From Ramularia collo-cygni (lineage: Eukaryota; Ascomycota; Dothideomycetes; Mycosphaerellales; Mycosphaerellaceae), in the NCBI RefSeq assembly GCF_900074925.1, contig NW_019716275.1, positions 65,408-129,407 on the forward strand: a stretch of 64,000 nt of DNA, read 5' to 3'. Shown piece by piece: positions 31,630 through 43,495 of the stretch. The notes under the pieces were generated by a model. That model saw nothing but the letters and a program-made list of their open reading frames with translations, ran no database searches and was not told where the DNA came from. The position numbers and the translations under genes were made by a program. The first letter of the stretch is position 1, and every line of letters begins with the position of its first letter.

Positions 31630-33455
31630 TCACTTCATCAGCACTTTCTCCAACGCAACCCTTAGTAGTCGAGCAGCGTTTCCCGAACAAGTGTCAAACC
31701 TCCATGCCACAAAATGATCAGGTCGGACCAAGACCACCCCGGATTCTCTACAGCCTCTTACCCGCTGCCAGTCTCGATAACAATCCATGTACTCAAAACG
31801 GAATCCAATACTGTGACCCACCACTTCGGGAAACCCTGGCTGACCACTCACTGCTTCCGCAGCATCCAGCCAGCACTGTCCTCCAATTCCAGTCAGAACC
31901 GTGAAACGACCATGGCCGCACAGATCCAAAGATGATACTCTCGGTGACTGGCCACTCCTCGCGAGCCAGACGTGTGGGAGATGGAAGCCGGGATATGTTG
32001 AGATGGCGACTTCTTTCAGCAGATTCAGACCATCCAAGCTGGGTGGTAAATCTCCATCTTCGACCTTTGTGGCAGCTGAATTCGTGTAGATCTGGTTCAT
32101 CTGTATTCCAAGAGCTTGAAGCTCAGCATCCGTCGCCTCGAACGCAGCTTCCAAACGTCTTCTCGCTTGCTCTCCACTTTCGTCTGGTCTTGTAAGCTCT
32201 TCAATAGCTTTCTCCCGGTCGAGTGGTGTCAATCCTAAAATGGCCCAGAGAGCTCGATGAGCTTTCATGCCTGTATTCGCACGATGGACTACTCCATCCC
32301 CAACAGGTTTCCTCTCCGTAGTGAGAGTCTCCAGAAGAGCTGGGCTTGCGTATCCTTTCAGAACATAGGCGAGCTTCCAAGCTAGATTGAAAGCGTCGGA
32401 GATGCAAGTGTTGGATCCGAGACCATTAATTGGAGGATGGCGATGGACTGCATCCCCTATACAGAGAATCCGTCCTTTTTGATACGTCCTCGCTACTTGA
32501 TCGTTGATGTACCATCGGAAAGTCGACAAGATCCTAATGGGGAGTTCTCGATCCCCAATCATCTGATCTAGACGACTGAGAATTTGTTCCTCAGTTGGAT
32601 CAACGATGGCTCCATCTTTTTGTGCGGGATGCATTGAAACGACCCATTCAGCTGTGGAAACGATCAGCTCGGCATCAAATCAGAAAGGTTGAAAAAGAAA
32701 GAAGAAAACTCACTCCAAGGCCTCACCATCCTGAAGTTCCCAATCGCAGACCACTCCGGTGCCTCGGTATTCNACACCCAATTCAAACTCCCCGGTCGAT
32801 TTTCCATATACCTCGACAAATCCGCTTCGATATGCACATTAAACGCCGAGTTAATCGTCTTCCCAACCACTTCAATTCCTGCTCCATCGAGAACTTTGCT
32901 CCTCGCTCCATCTGCCCCGATGAGATATTCGCAGTGAATTTGATATTCCTCCCCATTATCCCTCTTCCGAATCCTCGCAACCACCCCTTTCCCTTCCCCC
33001 AAATCCTCGGCGGAAAGAAACTCATGCCCAAATCTAACCTCCGCCATTCCACCTTTCGTCGCCTGCTCAACAAGAACCGGCTCAAGATAACTTTGTGGTA
33101 AATCAGACATGGCACAAGGACTCGCATCTTCATACCTTCCCTTCTCACAGGGTTTATTCCCCCAAGCGTACATGCGACCATACTCCTCGCCGCTCAAAGA
33201 ATTGCTCCAACTGGTATGTTGCATATGATGGGCGGGCGAAGCTAGAGTTTCCACGAGAGATTGAAGACCAGCGTCCCGGAGAACTTCCATGGCGCGTTGG
33301 TTGAAGATGTGGGCGCGGGGAGTGTTTGCTGTTGCTGCATGGCGGGAGAGAAAGATGGATTTGATGTTGAGTTTTCCTAGATGGAGGGCTAGAGTTGCTC
33401 CGCTGGGGCCGGCGCCGATGATCAGGACCGGTATGTTCTCTGTTTTGGAGGCCAT
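31630..33455 (-). CDS. FAD-dependent aromatic hydroxylase (PHBH/phenol hydroxylase type)
   Basis: Two exons (32714-33455, 31630-32651) joined over intron 32652-32713 (GTGAGT to CCACAG) encode 587 aa, the usual length. The N-terminus has the FAD-binding GAGPSGATLALHLGK motif (residues 13-27), the middle the DG motif EYLIGADGARSKVL, and the second exon the GD motif RILCIGDAVHRHPPINGLGS. A C-terminal thioredoxin-like extension ends the protein, as in phenol and related ring hydroxylases. The reaction would be NADPH- and O2-dependent hydroxylation of an aromatic ring. The extradiol dioxygenase and FAH-family genes to the right suggest it makes the catechol or hydroquinone that they process. Cytosolic. 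N at 32773. Confidence 0.88.
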
Positions 33456-34141
33456 GTTGCTGCAAGGTGCAAAAGGCCGATTGCAGTATGTTGAGTATTC
33501 CTCGGGATGGTAAAGAAGAATATGAGCTATGTAGCAATGGGAGACAAATCAAAGAAGACAATCGATCGATATATATTGATCTTTGTCGGGTCAGCGTCTT
33601 TCGAATCTTGTGCTTCACTGCAACAGAGGACCCTCTCCCATTAGCACGGGAACGCATCTTTGACCATGGACAAGAGTGGAGCGATTTCTCGTTAATCGGT
33701 CCTGTGGACCTGCATCACCCACCCACTAGTTGATGGTCGACTGCCGGTTGGCGCTCGAGGCCGGGATTTGGGATTTGGAGTAAGCCACTTTATCCGGGCC
33801 ACCTTTTGCAGAGATGCTTCGTGGTATTCTCCACCTTGACGAATTGCATTCACGTTGATTGGAAGTGGCTTTTGCTAACAAACTTGGTCGCGAGAGAATA
33901 TTGAAGCTCCGGATTTATGATGCAGAGGATGTGGTGCCTGGAGTGTAAGACCTGCTCGTCGGATTGCTGATATGCTGGTTGGTCATCATGGGCGTCATGA
34001 GACAGAAGTAACGTGAAGAGTTGGGCATTGAGGATACTCAAGTCACAGTACCAACCATATCACGGTGGAACCTTGTCATCACGCAAAACGGGGAAGCTGA
34101 TTCATCAATTGAATTATCCAGGATTCAGCCAAGTAGCTCAT
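33456..34141. promoter_or_regulatory. Upstream region of the flavin hydroxylase with motif GCCACTTTATCCGG
   Basis: The region contains GCCACTTTATCCGG at 33784-33797, 329 bp before the hydroxylase start. The same 14-mer occurs at 41894-41907 in the P450/reductase divergent promoter. No gene is seen. Use as a regulator site is inference. Confidence 0.35.
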
Positions 34142-35276
34142 TCAGAAGACTGGAGGAACAGGTGGACCCCAAACAGCCAAAGCTTCTGGTCCTGCTTGAA
34201 CTTTTGCAATGGGCGTATCCTTATTAACCAAATCTCCATCTGCGTAGTGTTCGACGACAAACTTGCTTGGGTCGAACCAATAGTCAAACTAGATCACGGG
34301 AGAAATTCAGTGCTTGGAATCAGAGACCCATATCGTATGGCACAGATTGGTTCTGATTGTTGATGTGAACATATGAGGGCACATGACGACTTACAATTTG
34401 ACTTCCCAAAACATGCTGAGAATCATGTTAGTTAGCATCATCGACATCATCTCAAGTGTATGTATGCATCAAACATACCCTTCCCACACCCCAACAAAGC
34501 TCATATCCCTTCTTAGCAAGAAACTCATGCCCCAGATGTTGCACGTCAAAATCATGCGTCTCAAATGCTGCATGCGCAACATTTACTTTCTGACCCGGCT
34601 TGACCTTTTTGAAGAAGAATGAATGATGATCCGTGTACTCCTCTCCTCGGTCGATGCGGAAGAAGCAGGTTATCGGGTTCTCCCCTCGATAGACGATGTC
34701 ACTGGGGGTGAGGGACATGTTCGATGTATACCAATCATACATCTTCTCATAACTTCCCCCTTCTTCAGGATATGTGACGCCGTAATGTCCCCATCGGAAA
34801 ACCGGAGCAGGACCGGGTTTGAAGCGTTGGAAACGACCCTTGCGAGGCTTCTCGTCCTCGAAATTAACAACAAGTTTTTCCAGAGCCATCGGTTCCTTGG
34901 ACTTTTCCTGCCAGCCATGGATGAGATGTATGGAATGGCCAGCGGGGTCTTTTATTGTCACGACCTTGCCTCCGGCTGGGCCTTCAAGATCGCGAATTGG
35001 GCCTGTGGCGCTTGAGAGTCTTGCTGCTCGTTCGAGCTCCGAGCTGTTGTCGACGACATATGCTGCTCCGCCGAACCAACTTTCACCAGTCTCGGATTGG
35101 TGGGCGACCAGAACAAAAGGTTCCACGCCGTAGCCTTTGAAGTATATTGACTTGTTGGCCTCTTCCTTCGCTACTTTCATTCCAAAGTCGAGGTAGAATT
35201 GTTTAGCTTTGGCGAGATCCACATGGTGATAGATCACAAAGGCCGTTTTGAGCAGTTGAATGGGAGATTGAGCCAT
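34142..35276 (-). CDS. Extradiol ring-cleavage dioxygenase (glyoxalase/VOC superfamily)
   Basis: Three exons (34479-35276, 34395-34415, 34289 excluded to 34142-34288) encode 321 aa. The middle exon is only 21 nt and encodes HVLGSQI, and without it the conserved ending GVGRHVLGSQIFDYWFDP is lost. The fold is a two-module VOC protein. The N-terminal module has VIYHHVDLAKAKQFYLDFG. The C-terminal module has the metal-ligand motifs WGHYGVTYP and VVEHYADGD, the second in exon 3. It should use Fe(II) and O2 to cleave a catechol next to its hydroxyls. The start at 35276 (MAQSPIQ) was chosen over an upstream in-frame Met because the family begins there. It is divergent from the FAH-family gene, so the two probably share a promoter. 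Confidence 0.88.
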
Positions 35277-35686
35277 GTTTGATGTTCTGAATGGTGAGGA
35301 TACTTGTGGGGGATGTTCATTTGATTGATATGCCTCAGATGACAACTTTCTCAATGCACAGCTTGGGTAGACGTTTGTCATCAGCGCCAGAATTCCGCCT
35401 TTGGACTCTACTCTCGAAGCTGGTATGCGTTGGAGCGTCGTAATCGTTGTGGGGAGAAAGCCCGGATGGTGTGACTGTGGGGCATGCAGATCGCGGGTAT
35501 GGTGGCTACTTTGTCCCGCACTCTCTACCATCTGTGGGTGCTGACTGAAATCATCCCCANAGTCGCGCCATCGGAACCTTGTTTGGTTGTCAGTCTCTCA
35601 TCCGCAGCCGAAATCCAGAGAGCGCTGAAGTATCATTAGCATCTGCGGCGTTGTCAACTTCAATACATCAGATTGTTCTATCCACC
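35277..35686. promoter_or_regulatory. Divergent promoter between extradiol dioxygenase and FAH-family hydrolase
   Basis: This is 410 bp between two start codons that point away from each other. I could not pick a specific site. N at 35560. Confidence 0.45.
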
Positions 35687-36574
35687 ATGTCTTCTTCCCT
35701 CACAGCATGGGATCGCCTGGTACGCTACATCTCCTCCACTGACGGTGAGATCAAATACGGAGAGCCAATCCTGGAGTCCGGCGATGCCGATGTAGCTGCC
35801 CTAGCAAGGGAAGGCAATCTTGAAGTCAGTGTCTTCGACGGCAACGACGCCCTATCAGCGAAGCCCACAGGCAGCAAGGATAAAGTCAAGACATTGCTAG
35901 GCCCTCTCCGCCCTCAGGAAGTGCCCATCATTCGATNCATCGGTCTCAACTACAAGACTCACATCAAGGAGACGGGGAGGAATTTCCCCGAGGTCCCCAC
36001 CGTCTTTACCAAGCCGGCACCGACAGTCACCGATCATGGTAGCGCAGTCCCAATCCCCAAAGTCGCCCAGGAGCAGGCAGACTACGAAGGAGAACTGGTG
36101 ATCCTGATTGGACGTGATGCTTATGATGTTCGGGCCGAGGATGCATTGGACTATGTTGCTGGTTATACCGTTGGCGACGATGTCTCGGCTCGAGACTGGC
36201 AGCGTGAGCCCAACAAAGCGGGACCGGTACCACAGTGGTGTTTCGGCAAGTCTTTCGACAAGTACGCGCCGCTGGGTCCAGTGCTGGTATCTCCCAAGGT
36301 TTTGGGAGCCGCAGACAAGCAGCAGCTTCGAACGTATGTCAATGGCGAGGAGCGTCAACGTGGCAGTACAGATGATCTTTGCCATGGAGTTCGAGCTCTC
36401 GTGGCATTCTGTTCTCAAGGCCAGACGCTCCAGAAGGGATCCTTGATCATGACGGGAACTCCAGGTGGTGTGGGTCTTTTCATGAAGCCGCAGACGTTTT
36501 TGAAAGATGGTGATGTTGTCGAGGTTGAGATAAGTGGGATTGGGAGGCTGCAGCACAGCATCAAGTTTATGTGA
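35687..36574 (+). CDS. Fumarylacetoacetate hydrolase family protein
   Basis: A single exon encodes 295 aa. The start is the Met of MSSSLTAWDRLVRYI. The frame opens 36 codons earlier but the family begins here. The C-terminal FAH domain shows IGLNYKTHIKETGR, EVPTVFTKPAPTV, the metal-binding acidic residues in YEGELVILIGRDA and GYTVGDDVSARDWQ, and ITMTGTPGGVG-like SLIMTGTPGGVGLF. Members hydrolyse or hydrate 2-oxo acid products of aromatic ring cleavage (for example 2-hydroxypent-2,4-dienoate hydratase or fumarylpyruvate hydrolase) using Mg2+ or Mn2+. Its position beside the extradiol dioxygenase supports a lower-pathway role. N at 35937 lies in one codon. Confidence 0.9.
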   Translation: MSSSLTAWDRLVRYISSTDGEIKYGEPILESGDADVAALAREGNLEVSVFDGNDALSAKPTGSKDKVKTLLGPLRPQEVPIIRXIGLNYKTHIKETGRNFPEVPTVFTKPAPTVTDHGSAVPIPKVAQEQADYEGELVILIGRDAYDVRAEDALDYVAGYTVGDDVSARDWQREPNKAGPVPQWCFGKSFDKYAPLGPVLVSPKVLGAADKQQLRTYVNGEERQRGSTDDLCHGVRALVAFCSQGQTLQKGSLIMTGTPGGVGLFMKPQTFLKDGDVVEVEISGIGRLQHSIKFM

Positions 36575-37039
36575 ATGAAAGATGGGCATAGATTTGTGGA
36601 GATAGATGGAGTAGGGTAGATGGTTGTTTGGCAGATCTTTTTGAGCTGAAGGGCAAACGTATCTTGTCCACTTGTACAGCGTCTCTCTGCATCGGAAGTC
36701 TTCTTTGTGGACAGGTACTCATGCTCGNTGAAGTCTTGCTAGCATGAATTCGCTGCTGACGGGCGGGCATCATGAGGCTCGAGAAGACTCTGTCAATGTG
36801 GAGAACCTCCGTTGCAAAGAAATGCCCCTTTTTGCTCTTCGATGGATGGCTTTGTGTATGTGATGAATTTCNTTGACAGCGATGAAAAGAAAGGAAGAGA
36901 AGAAAAGGAGAGCAAGAGTAGTTCATATGGGTCTGTGGTGCCTGAGGCAACCACGAGCCACCTCACAGCTTGGACTTCACCCCAGTAGCCTCGGTCAATC
37001 GTTTCTCCAGCACTGACTTACATTATTCCAACATCATTC
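36575..37039. other. Intergenic region upstream of the dual-zinc-finger regulator
   Basis: It contains the promoter of the regulator. No gene or clear site is seen. Ns at 36728 and 36872. Confidence 0.5.
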
Positions 37040-39555
37040 ATGTACGAGTGTACGGTCTGTCAACGAACGTACAAGACACAGACCTCATTGACCCGGCACG
37101 CTCGAAATCACCGAGAAGATCTCTCCGCATGCCATCAGTGCGATCTATGTGGCACGAGTTTTGCCAGGCGGGATATCCTAACACGCCATCATCACGTTGC
37201 GCACGGAGACAGCTCACAACAGCGGAAACGGTGTCATACCGCCTGTGAGGGCTGTAGGGTAGCACGCACTCGTTGCGATGGTGGTGACCCTTGCCGCCCA
37301 TGTGTCATCGCTAACCAGCGTTGCAAATACGCACACGAGTCACGCCGAGTAAGCAGACCCAGTGGAAGTCGAAGAAGGGTTCCCGCGGATGATCAGGATG
37401 CNGTGCAAGAATTGGCAGAACTCGCCTCTCAGACGTCAAATGCGAGTCACTTGCCTGATGGGGCTTATTCCACTACGCACGATGATACTACCATTCTGCC
37501 AGACCCCTTCCCAATCATGAACGCCCCGGAGACCGATTGGCCAGCCATTGATCTGGATGGTCTGTCTTGGCCTTGGGTGCATGAAACTCTCTTCCTCCAT
37601 GATGATCCACCTCCCCTCCCTGCGCCAGCAGTGGGCGAGCCAGCATCACCTAGCAACCCCAACAACCCTTTTCAGCTCGATCAGATGAATTCACCCCATG
37701 GAACAACCACTCCGGACATCCCATCGATCTTGAATAACGAGATCGAGACTCTGATAGCCCACGCTACAGATGTTGCGCTAAACAGTGGGAGTCGCGTAAG
37801 TCAGTCAGAGTATTGGAGGAATGCAGCGTCGAGACTCGAACCCATTCTTGGTCGATATGACGCGACACTCGGCACCTCCAGNCGATCGCGGCATATCCTT
37901 CATCAAGCGATCTTGGAGCAATACCTCCCCAAATTCAATCGCCTATGGCCAATGTTTGTGGAAGCCGGATTTGAGCCGGNCTCCCTCCATCCGGTCCTCT
38001 ATTTGGTCGTGGTTTCTATTGGCTCCATGTACGGAACCAACACGCAGAAGCAGTTTGGCATGGCTTTGCACAAGAGTCTGCGGCGCTTGCTGGTAGGTAG
38101 CTTGTTTGAGTTGGAGAATCCCGATGGCAACCTGGTTTGGATGGCACACGCCCGGCTCTTGACTCAGGTTCAAGGTCTGTACTTTGGACAATCACAGGGG
38201 TTTTCGTATGCACAGGTATGCTGAACGAGTTGGGAGAAGTTTCAATATATGCTGACGTTGGACAGCATCTTGGCGCAATTCTGGTTGCTCAGGCTCGCCG
38301 TCTGGAGCTCTTCCAGCAACCCGCTCGGTTGAGGTCTAGCCACCATCAAGTGGATGAGTTGGCATCTGGAAGAGAAAAGCTGGACAGATGGCTGCAGTCT
38401 GAGACACGCAATCGGCTGGCATTTGGTATCCTACGAGCCGATGTCTACACTAGCGTTCTGCTGAACTCGCGACCCTTGCTCTCTTTTGAGGAGATTGACC
38501 TCATGACACCCTGCTCTGACGACCTGTGGCGTGATATGGAGGGCATGTCCATCAGCGAAACACTGTTTGCAATTCGTTTCGAGGACCGACACTACGCCCC
38601 GACCATGTTCTCTGATCTCATCAGGTTGTATCTGGATCGAGGAGAGAATGTGCCTACAATGCGAGCAATTGGTCACGAGCTTTGTCTTTTCGGCTTACAA
38701 GCACCCATTTGGAAGGTGTCACACGACCCCGACTTGTTTCAGAGAATGACTGGTAGCAAGTATGTTCGACGGCCACGTTCCGCGCAAGATACAGACGTTT
38801 GCTCAGCGGGCAGTCCTCCAAGTACCGCCCGAAAGCAAGCTCAGAATGAGAGGGTTTCTGCTCAGTTCACCAATACATACGATCCTCTCACTGGAACTCA
38901 CAATCCTCCTTCGAATGCTCTCGCCAGAAGTGTCCGGGTGATGGACGACATGCAAAGTGATAGGGATCGTGTGGAGGATGCCCTAGAAAGCTGGTACCAT
39001 GGCTTCCAGTCTGTGAGGTCACCACAAGCAACCCAGCTTCGGGATACTCTCATGAGTTGTATGCTCCTCTGGCACATGTCTTACCTCCGACTGTATGCGC
39101 CACTGCATCAACTACATGATATATCCTACNATACTGGCGAGCAACAAAGTCTCAACTCCGAGCTACTCGAGCGGACGCAAGCCTGGGCGAGAAGTGACGA
39201 GGCAGACACAGCAGCGAGCAGAGCCGTGAAGATTTTCAATCTGATCTATCTTGAGCTTGAGCGGCCGGTGGAAAGTCGAGCACGCTTCAACTTTTTGGCT
39301 TTTGGTAGTTTACATCATGCGGCCGTGGTTCTCTGGACCTTATCAGAAACTCGAGACACATTCAAGTCTATGGAAATGGAAAGAGAAGTAGGCTGGTTTG
39401 GCAAGATGCTATGTCAGAAGGATACGTATGGTTTACTGAAACTTTGCGCGAATCTGTTCCGGATGCTGAGTCCCATGGGCGGAACATCCTTTGGACTGGC
39501 GGCAGATCGATTGTCAACTGCTCGCTTTCCTGCGAGGCATGATGATGATGTCTGA
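37040..39555 (+). CDS. Transcription factor with two C2H2 fingers and a Zn2Cys6 cluster
   Basis: Two exons (37040-38215, 38266-39555) encode 821 aa. The first 60 residues hold two C2H2 fingers: CTVCQRTYKTQTSLTRHARN and CDLCGTSFARRDILTRHHHV. Directly after comes a Zn2Cys6 cluster (CEGCRVARTRCDGGDPCRPC, then NQRCKY), then a long acidic/proline linker and the fungal_trans domain (from about 250, with PKFNRLWPMF, LYLVVVSIGSMYG and, in exon 2, LVAQARRLELF). The dual DNA-binding head is a known but uncommon fungal architecture. It lies between the FAH-family gene and the P450, so it is the likely regulator of the catabolic cluster. Ns at 37402, 37882, 37980 and 39130 lie in single codons and do not break the frame. 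Confidence 0.92.
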
Positions 39556-39742
39556 CTGACTTGGCTATGGACACAAAGCTTTCAGAAGGATTCACGACGA
39601 TATCCAGAGAAAAGTTGGACGGGACATAAGTGGATCTCAGATTTCCACGAATACTCAAGAAGACATGTTGGCAGAAGATCAGCTTACTTCTTCATCTACA
39701 AAAGTGCATAGCCAAGCATCTGATCCCACATTTGATTGCCAA

Positions 39743-41588
39743 TCATTCCTCTACAAAGTTCAACCAACACTTTCCCGACTTTTCCGCCGAAACAAACACA
39801 TCTCCAAGATCCAGCTCTTTTTGCTCGTGCTGCCTCGGAGGCTCCACCCGGAACTTACGGAAGATGATTCCGAGCATGTACTTGAGTTCTGTGATGGCAA
39901 GATTTGAACCCGGACAAGCTCGGGATCCGTAGCCAAACGGAGTCCAATTGAGGTGCATGGCATCAGTTGCCTCAAGCCAGCGCTCAGGCTTCCAAGCTTC
40001 CGGCTCGGGAAAAATGGACGGTATTCGACCTTGGTCGTAGGCTGCTGTGGATGCTATCACGCCTGGTGGGACCTGAACATGTCGTCAGTATGAAATCTCA
40101 TGGGAGTAATCCTTTCCCAGCAATACCTCTAGACCATTGACTTCGATCGGCTCGGAGATGTATCTTTCCAGCGGACCTAAGAGCGAGCAGGAGTCAGAGA
40201 AGTGAATGCCACAACAAAAGACGGATGATCTCACCTGGAATCATCGGCATCAATCTCATCGTTTCCCTCAACACTGCATCAAGATACGGTAAATCCATCA
40301 GCTTCTTCTCGTCAATGTTTTCTCCATCTGGGAAAACATGCTCCAATTCCATCCTCAGCTTTTGCTGCGCTTCTGGATGTCTCGCCAACTCATAACAAGT
40401 GAATGTTGCTGTATGCGAAGTGGTCGAGCTTCCCGCAGCCAACATCTCTACCATATAAGCTGGAATGTGTGCCTTAGGGACCCGCTTCTTCTCGTTCTCA
40501 GTGGCATCCAGCGAGATGAACATACTCAAGACATCCCGATCGCGAGACTCNCCTCGATCCTCCCAGCGGTGTAGAGCATCTTTCGCGGTGACATCCATAT
40601 CACTGCAATCCTGTCGGAGCTGCTTCCACTTTGCTGTACCCAGATATTTGGTATATGTGTCGAATCCTGGGATGAAAGACTTCATTGCCTAGGAACGGTT
40701 AGTGATGTCTGTCTGGGACCATCATAATTGCCCAACACGCACATTGTAGGTGGAAAATGCGTGGAATCTCCGCAGGAACACCGGGGTATCTTTCGATGCA
40801 TCCGGTAACAATCGCTTCTGTTCATTCCACAAGACGTCGCAGACTATATCAAGCGCCAGCAACCGAAATAACACCACTCCATCGATATCCTCGTTCGCTT
40901 TGGATCTTGACTGGAGAATGTGGCACATGTCGTTTACATGTGATGATATATTCTCCACCAGAGTCTCTAGATTCCGGTTCTGGAAGATCTGGATGAGGTT
41001 GTTCCGAGTTGTTGATGCTGAAGGATAGTCCACAAACCCCAGGGTCGAAGTAACACCTTTCCAGCTCCTAAACGCAAAGGACACAAAAAAATTAGCCGCT
41101 GTGTTGAAGCGATCTCCAAAGAGGATTGAAACGCTGACGTATTGCGAGAGACATATTTAAGTTGCACTGTGCGTCTTGTGCTCTTTAGTGACTTACCCCA
41201 TATTTGTATAGAAGGGCGTCTTGAGCGACTTGCGGTTATATATGACTTTCATAGCCTCGGAGTCGGTTGTATGAACCTGATTTGGGGCGATGACAACTAT
41301 CGGACCATATCTTTTCAGGAGATTACTGGCATACTTGCTACGGTGCCGATTGTAGGTGGCGTGGAGTAGGGGAAGCTTCGATACTCGAGCATACCATGGA
41401 CCAGGTATGTTCCTGACGGGGGAGAAGAAAAAGGCGTAGACAAACTGAAACTTTGTGTGTCAGAATCAACCTTTATTGTGGAAGTCAGGTTCATTGATCA
41501 GGCTTACGATGTTGACGATGTAGAGGATCGCTGCTAGAACGAACAGCTGTGGCAATTGCACTGCTTGTAGGTGCGATGAGGTGAACAT
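39743..41588 (-). CDS. Cytochrome P450 monooxygenase
   Basis: Six exons (41508-41588, 41197-41450, 40743-41067, 40235-40688, 40127-40176, 39743-40072) give 1494 nt (497 aa). A short N-terminal membrane anchor (MFTSSHLQAVQLPQLFVLAA) precedes the proline-rich hinge PVRNIPGPWYARV. The I-helix is AAGSSTTSHT, the ExxR motif is in LRETMRLMP, the PERW motif is PEAWKPERW, and the heme-binding loop is FGYGSRACPG with its axial cysteine. It is a class E, ER-bound P450 that would oxidise a small molecule with electrons from CPR. It is divergent from the PRISE-like reductase and belongs physically to the catabolic cluster. The P450 family number cannot be told. N at 40551. Confidence 0.93.
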
Positions 41589-42215
41589 GGTTGCTGCCAA
41601 TGTCGCGAAAGAATACACTGAGGTATTTTTTCTCGGTGGAGAAGCACGCTGGGTTGTTAATCAAAAGACAATACTAAGCATGTAATCGGTAGTGGTGGAA
41701 TACATCCACTCGTCTTGACGCACAGTTGATCATGCATACCCGTTGATCCCGGATGCTCTGACGAGATGAGGGTTGTGGAGAAGGTCGATCTTAGATCCAC
41801 CCGCGGTTACTGGTGGCACACTTGCTTGACTGAAGATTGAAGATCAATTCTTAGAGCTTACGTCGTTGTACTACTGTGGGCTGCTTCCGGGCTGCCACTT
41901 TATCCGGAAAGGAGCCAACTTTCTTGGCAATATGAACAACCCCCCTCAGTCAAGTGGCATTCATGTTTACAATTCTGCGTCGAAGACTGCCACTTTATCA
42001 CCTATCAGCTCATCTAGCCTTCTCTTCTCCTCATCATGCACTCCGAAAATGTGGGGAAGCTACAAAGGTACAGTTACCTAACCAAAGGAACGACGACTAG
42101 AGGTTGCGTACGAGCGGAGCCCCTCCATTTTTATACAGACAGATGTTACCAGTGGAAGTAACAGTCTCCTCTCTGAACATCTTGTACCTCACCTACTCAA
42201 GCTCGAACAATCACA
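41589..42215. promoter_or_regulatory. Divergent promoter of P450 and PRISE-like gene with GCCACTTTATC copies
   Basis: It holds GCCACTTTATCCGG at 41894-41907 and a partial copy GCCACTTTATC at 41989-41999. The full 14-mer also lies upstream of the flavin hydroxylase (33784-33797). Possible binding site for the cluster regulator, by inference. Confidence 0.4.
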
Positions 42216-43495
42216 ATGTCTTCATCAATCAAGCCCAAGGTCGCTTTCATCACCGGGGGTAATGGCATTACTGGAACAGCAATTATCGAGTACTTGGTCA
42301 AACACACAAGCAAAGAAGAATTCAGCGATATCATCGTAACATCTCGCTCCCCCTTCGCAACTTCTGTCCAAGATTCCAGGATAAAATTCATTGCCCTGGA
42401 TTTCACCAAGGATGCCGAAACTTTGGCAAAAGAAATGGTTCAAGTGTGTGGACCGGTCACCTACGCTTATTTCTCGTCATACGTGCACAAAGATGACTTT
42501 GCGGAATTGAACACGGCCAATCAGGCTTTGTTTGAGAACTTCCTCTCGGCACTCGTCAAGGTCACTCCGAATTTGGCGAGTGTTTGTCTGCAGACTGGTG
42601 GAAAGTACTACAATGTAAGAATAGTACAGACTACATTGCATGGACTACGATCGATACTGATTGTTGTACTTTATGCACAGGTACACACGCAGCCAGTCCC
42701 ATCTCCAGCTTACGAAGATGCCCCAAGAGCCGTCAAGTTCGAGGAGAACTTCTACCTTCCCACANGAAGACTTTCTCGCCGAGAAGCAAAAGGGGTCCAA
42801 TTGGACCTGGACAGTGATTCGTCCCGAAGCCATCATCGGTACGAGTCGTTCAACGCCAACAACGATATCCAAAAACTGACTTCACTCCAGGACATACCAG
42901 CAAGCCCAATGGAATGAACTCGGCCTTGACTTATGCGCTCTACTTCTTGGNTNAAAAGGAACTGGGAGAGGAGGCACCCATGCCAACCAACCAAGTGTAC
43001 TACGAGGGCGTCGACGACTGCTCAGACGCAGCTCTGATTGCTGACATGACAATATGGGCGACAACCACCCCGAAAGCAGCCAACCAGGCCTTCAACATCG
43101 TCAATGGCGACTACATCCAATGGCAATACATGTGGCCTCGTCTCGCAGCGTACCTCGGCGCAAAGTGTGCCCCAAAAAGCCAATTTCCACAAACCCCGAC
43201 CCGAACAAGGCGTCGTGCAGCAGGAAATTCCACTTTACTGAGTGGGCTCAAGATAAGCAAGCAGTGTGGGATCGCATATGTGATCAATCTGGTGTAACCG
43301 GAAGCCAAAGCGACCTGGGCAGCAGGAACCTGGGGCTTTCAAGATTGGGTATTCCAGCGAGCGTGGAGCTCAATATTGAGCATGACGAAAGCGAGGGAGT
43401 TGGGATATACGGGTTACAAGGACAGTTACAAGTCTATTACGGAAGCTTTTGATAACTTTAGAAAGTCGAAGCAGATTTCCTTGATATGTATGTAA
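42216..43495 (+). pseudogene. PRISE-type NAD(P)-dependent reductase (iridoid-synthase-like SDR), frameshifted
   Basis: Starts MSSSIKPKVAFITGGNGITG, with the Rossmann motif. Introns 42615-42680 and 42839-42890 are canonical. Conserved PRISE segments are all present: EDFLAEKQKGSNWTW, VIRPEAIIG, KELGEEAPMPTNQVYYEGVD, IVNGDYIQWQYMWPRLA, FHKPRPEQGV, FTEWAQDKQAVWDRICD and EAKATWAAGTWGFQDWVF. They do not share one frame. The N at 42766 shifts it, and between about 43170 and 43300 three further one-base shifts in the same direction move the reading through all three frames and back to the original one, just after an in-frame TAA at 43295. The family reduces enone substrates with NADPH. Here it is probably inactive unless the shifts are sequence errors. 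The Ns at 42952 and 42954 are also inside. Confidence 0.75.

Noticed and set aside
39899..39915. TTTGAACCCGG resembling a reverse tRNA B box
   Set aside because: It lies in the conserved heme-binding exon of the P450 and is coding.
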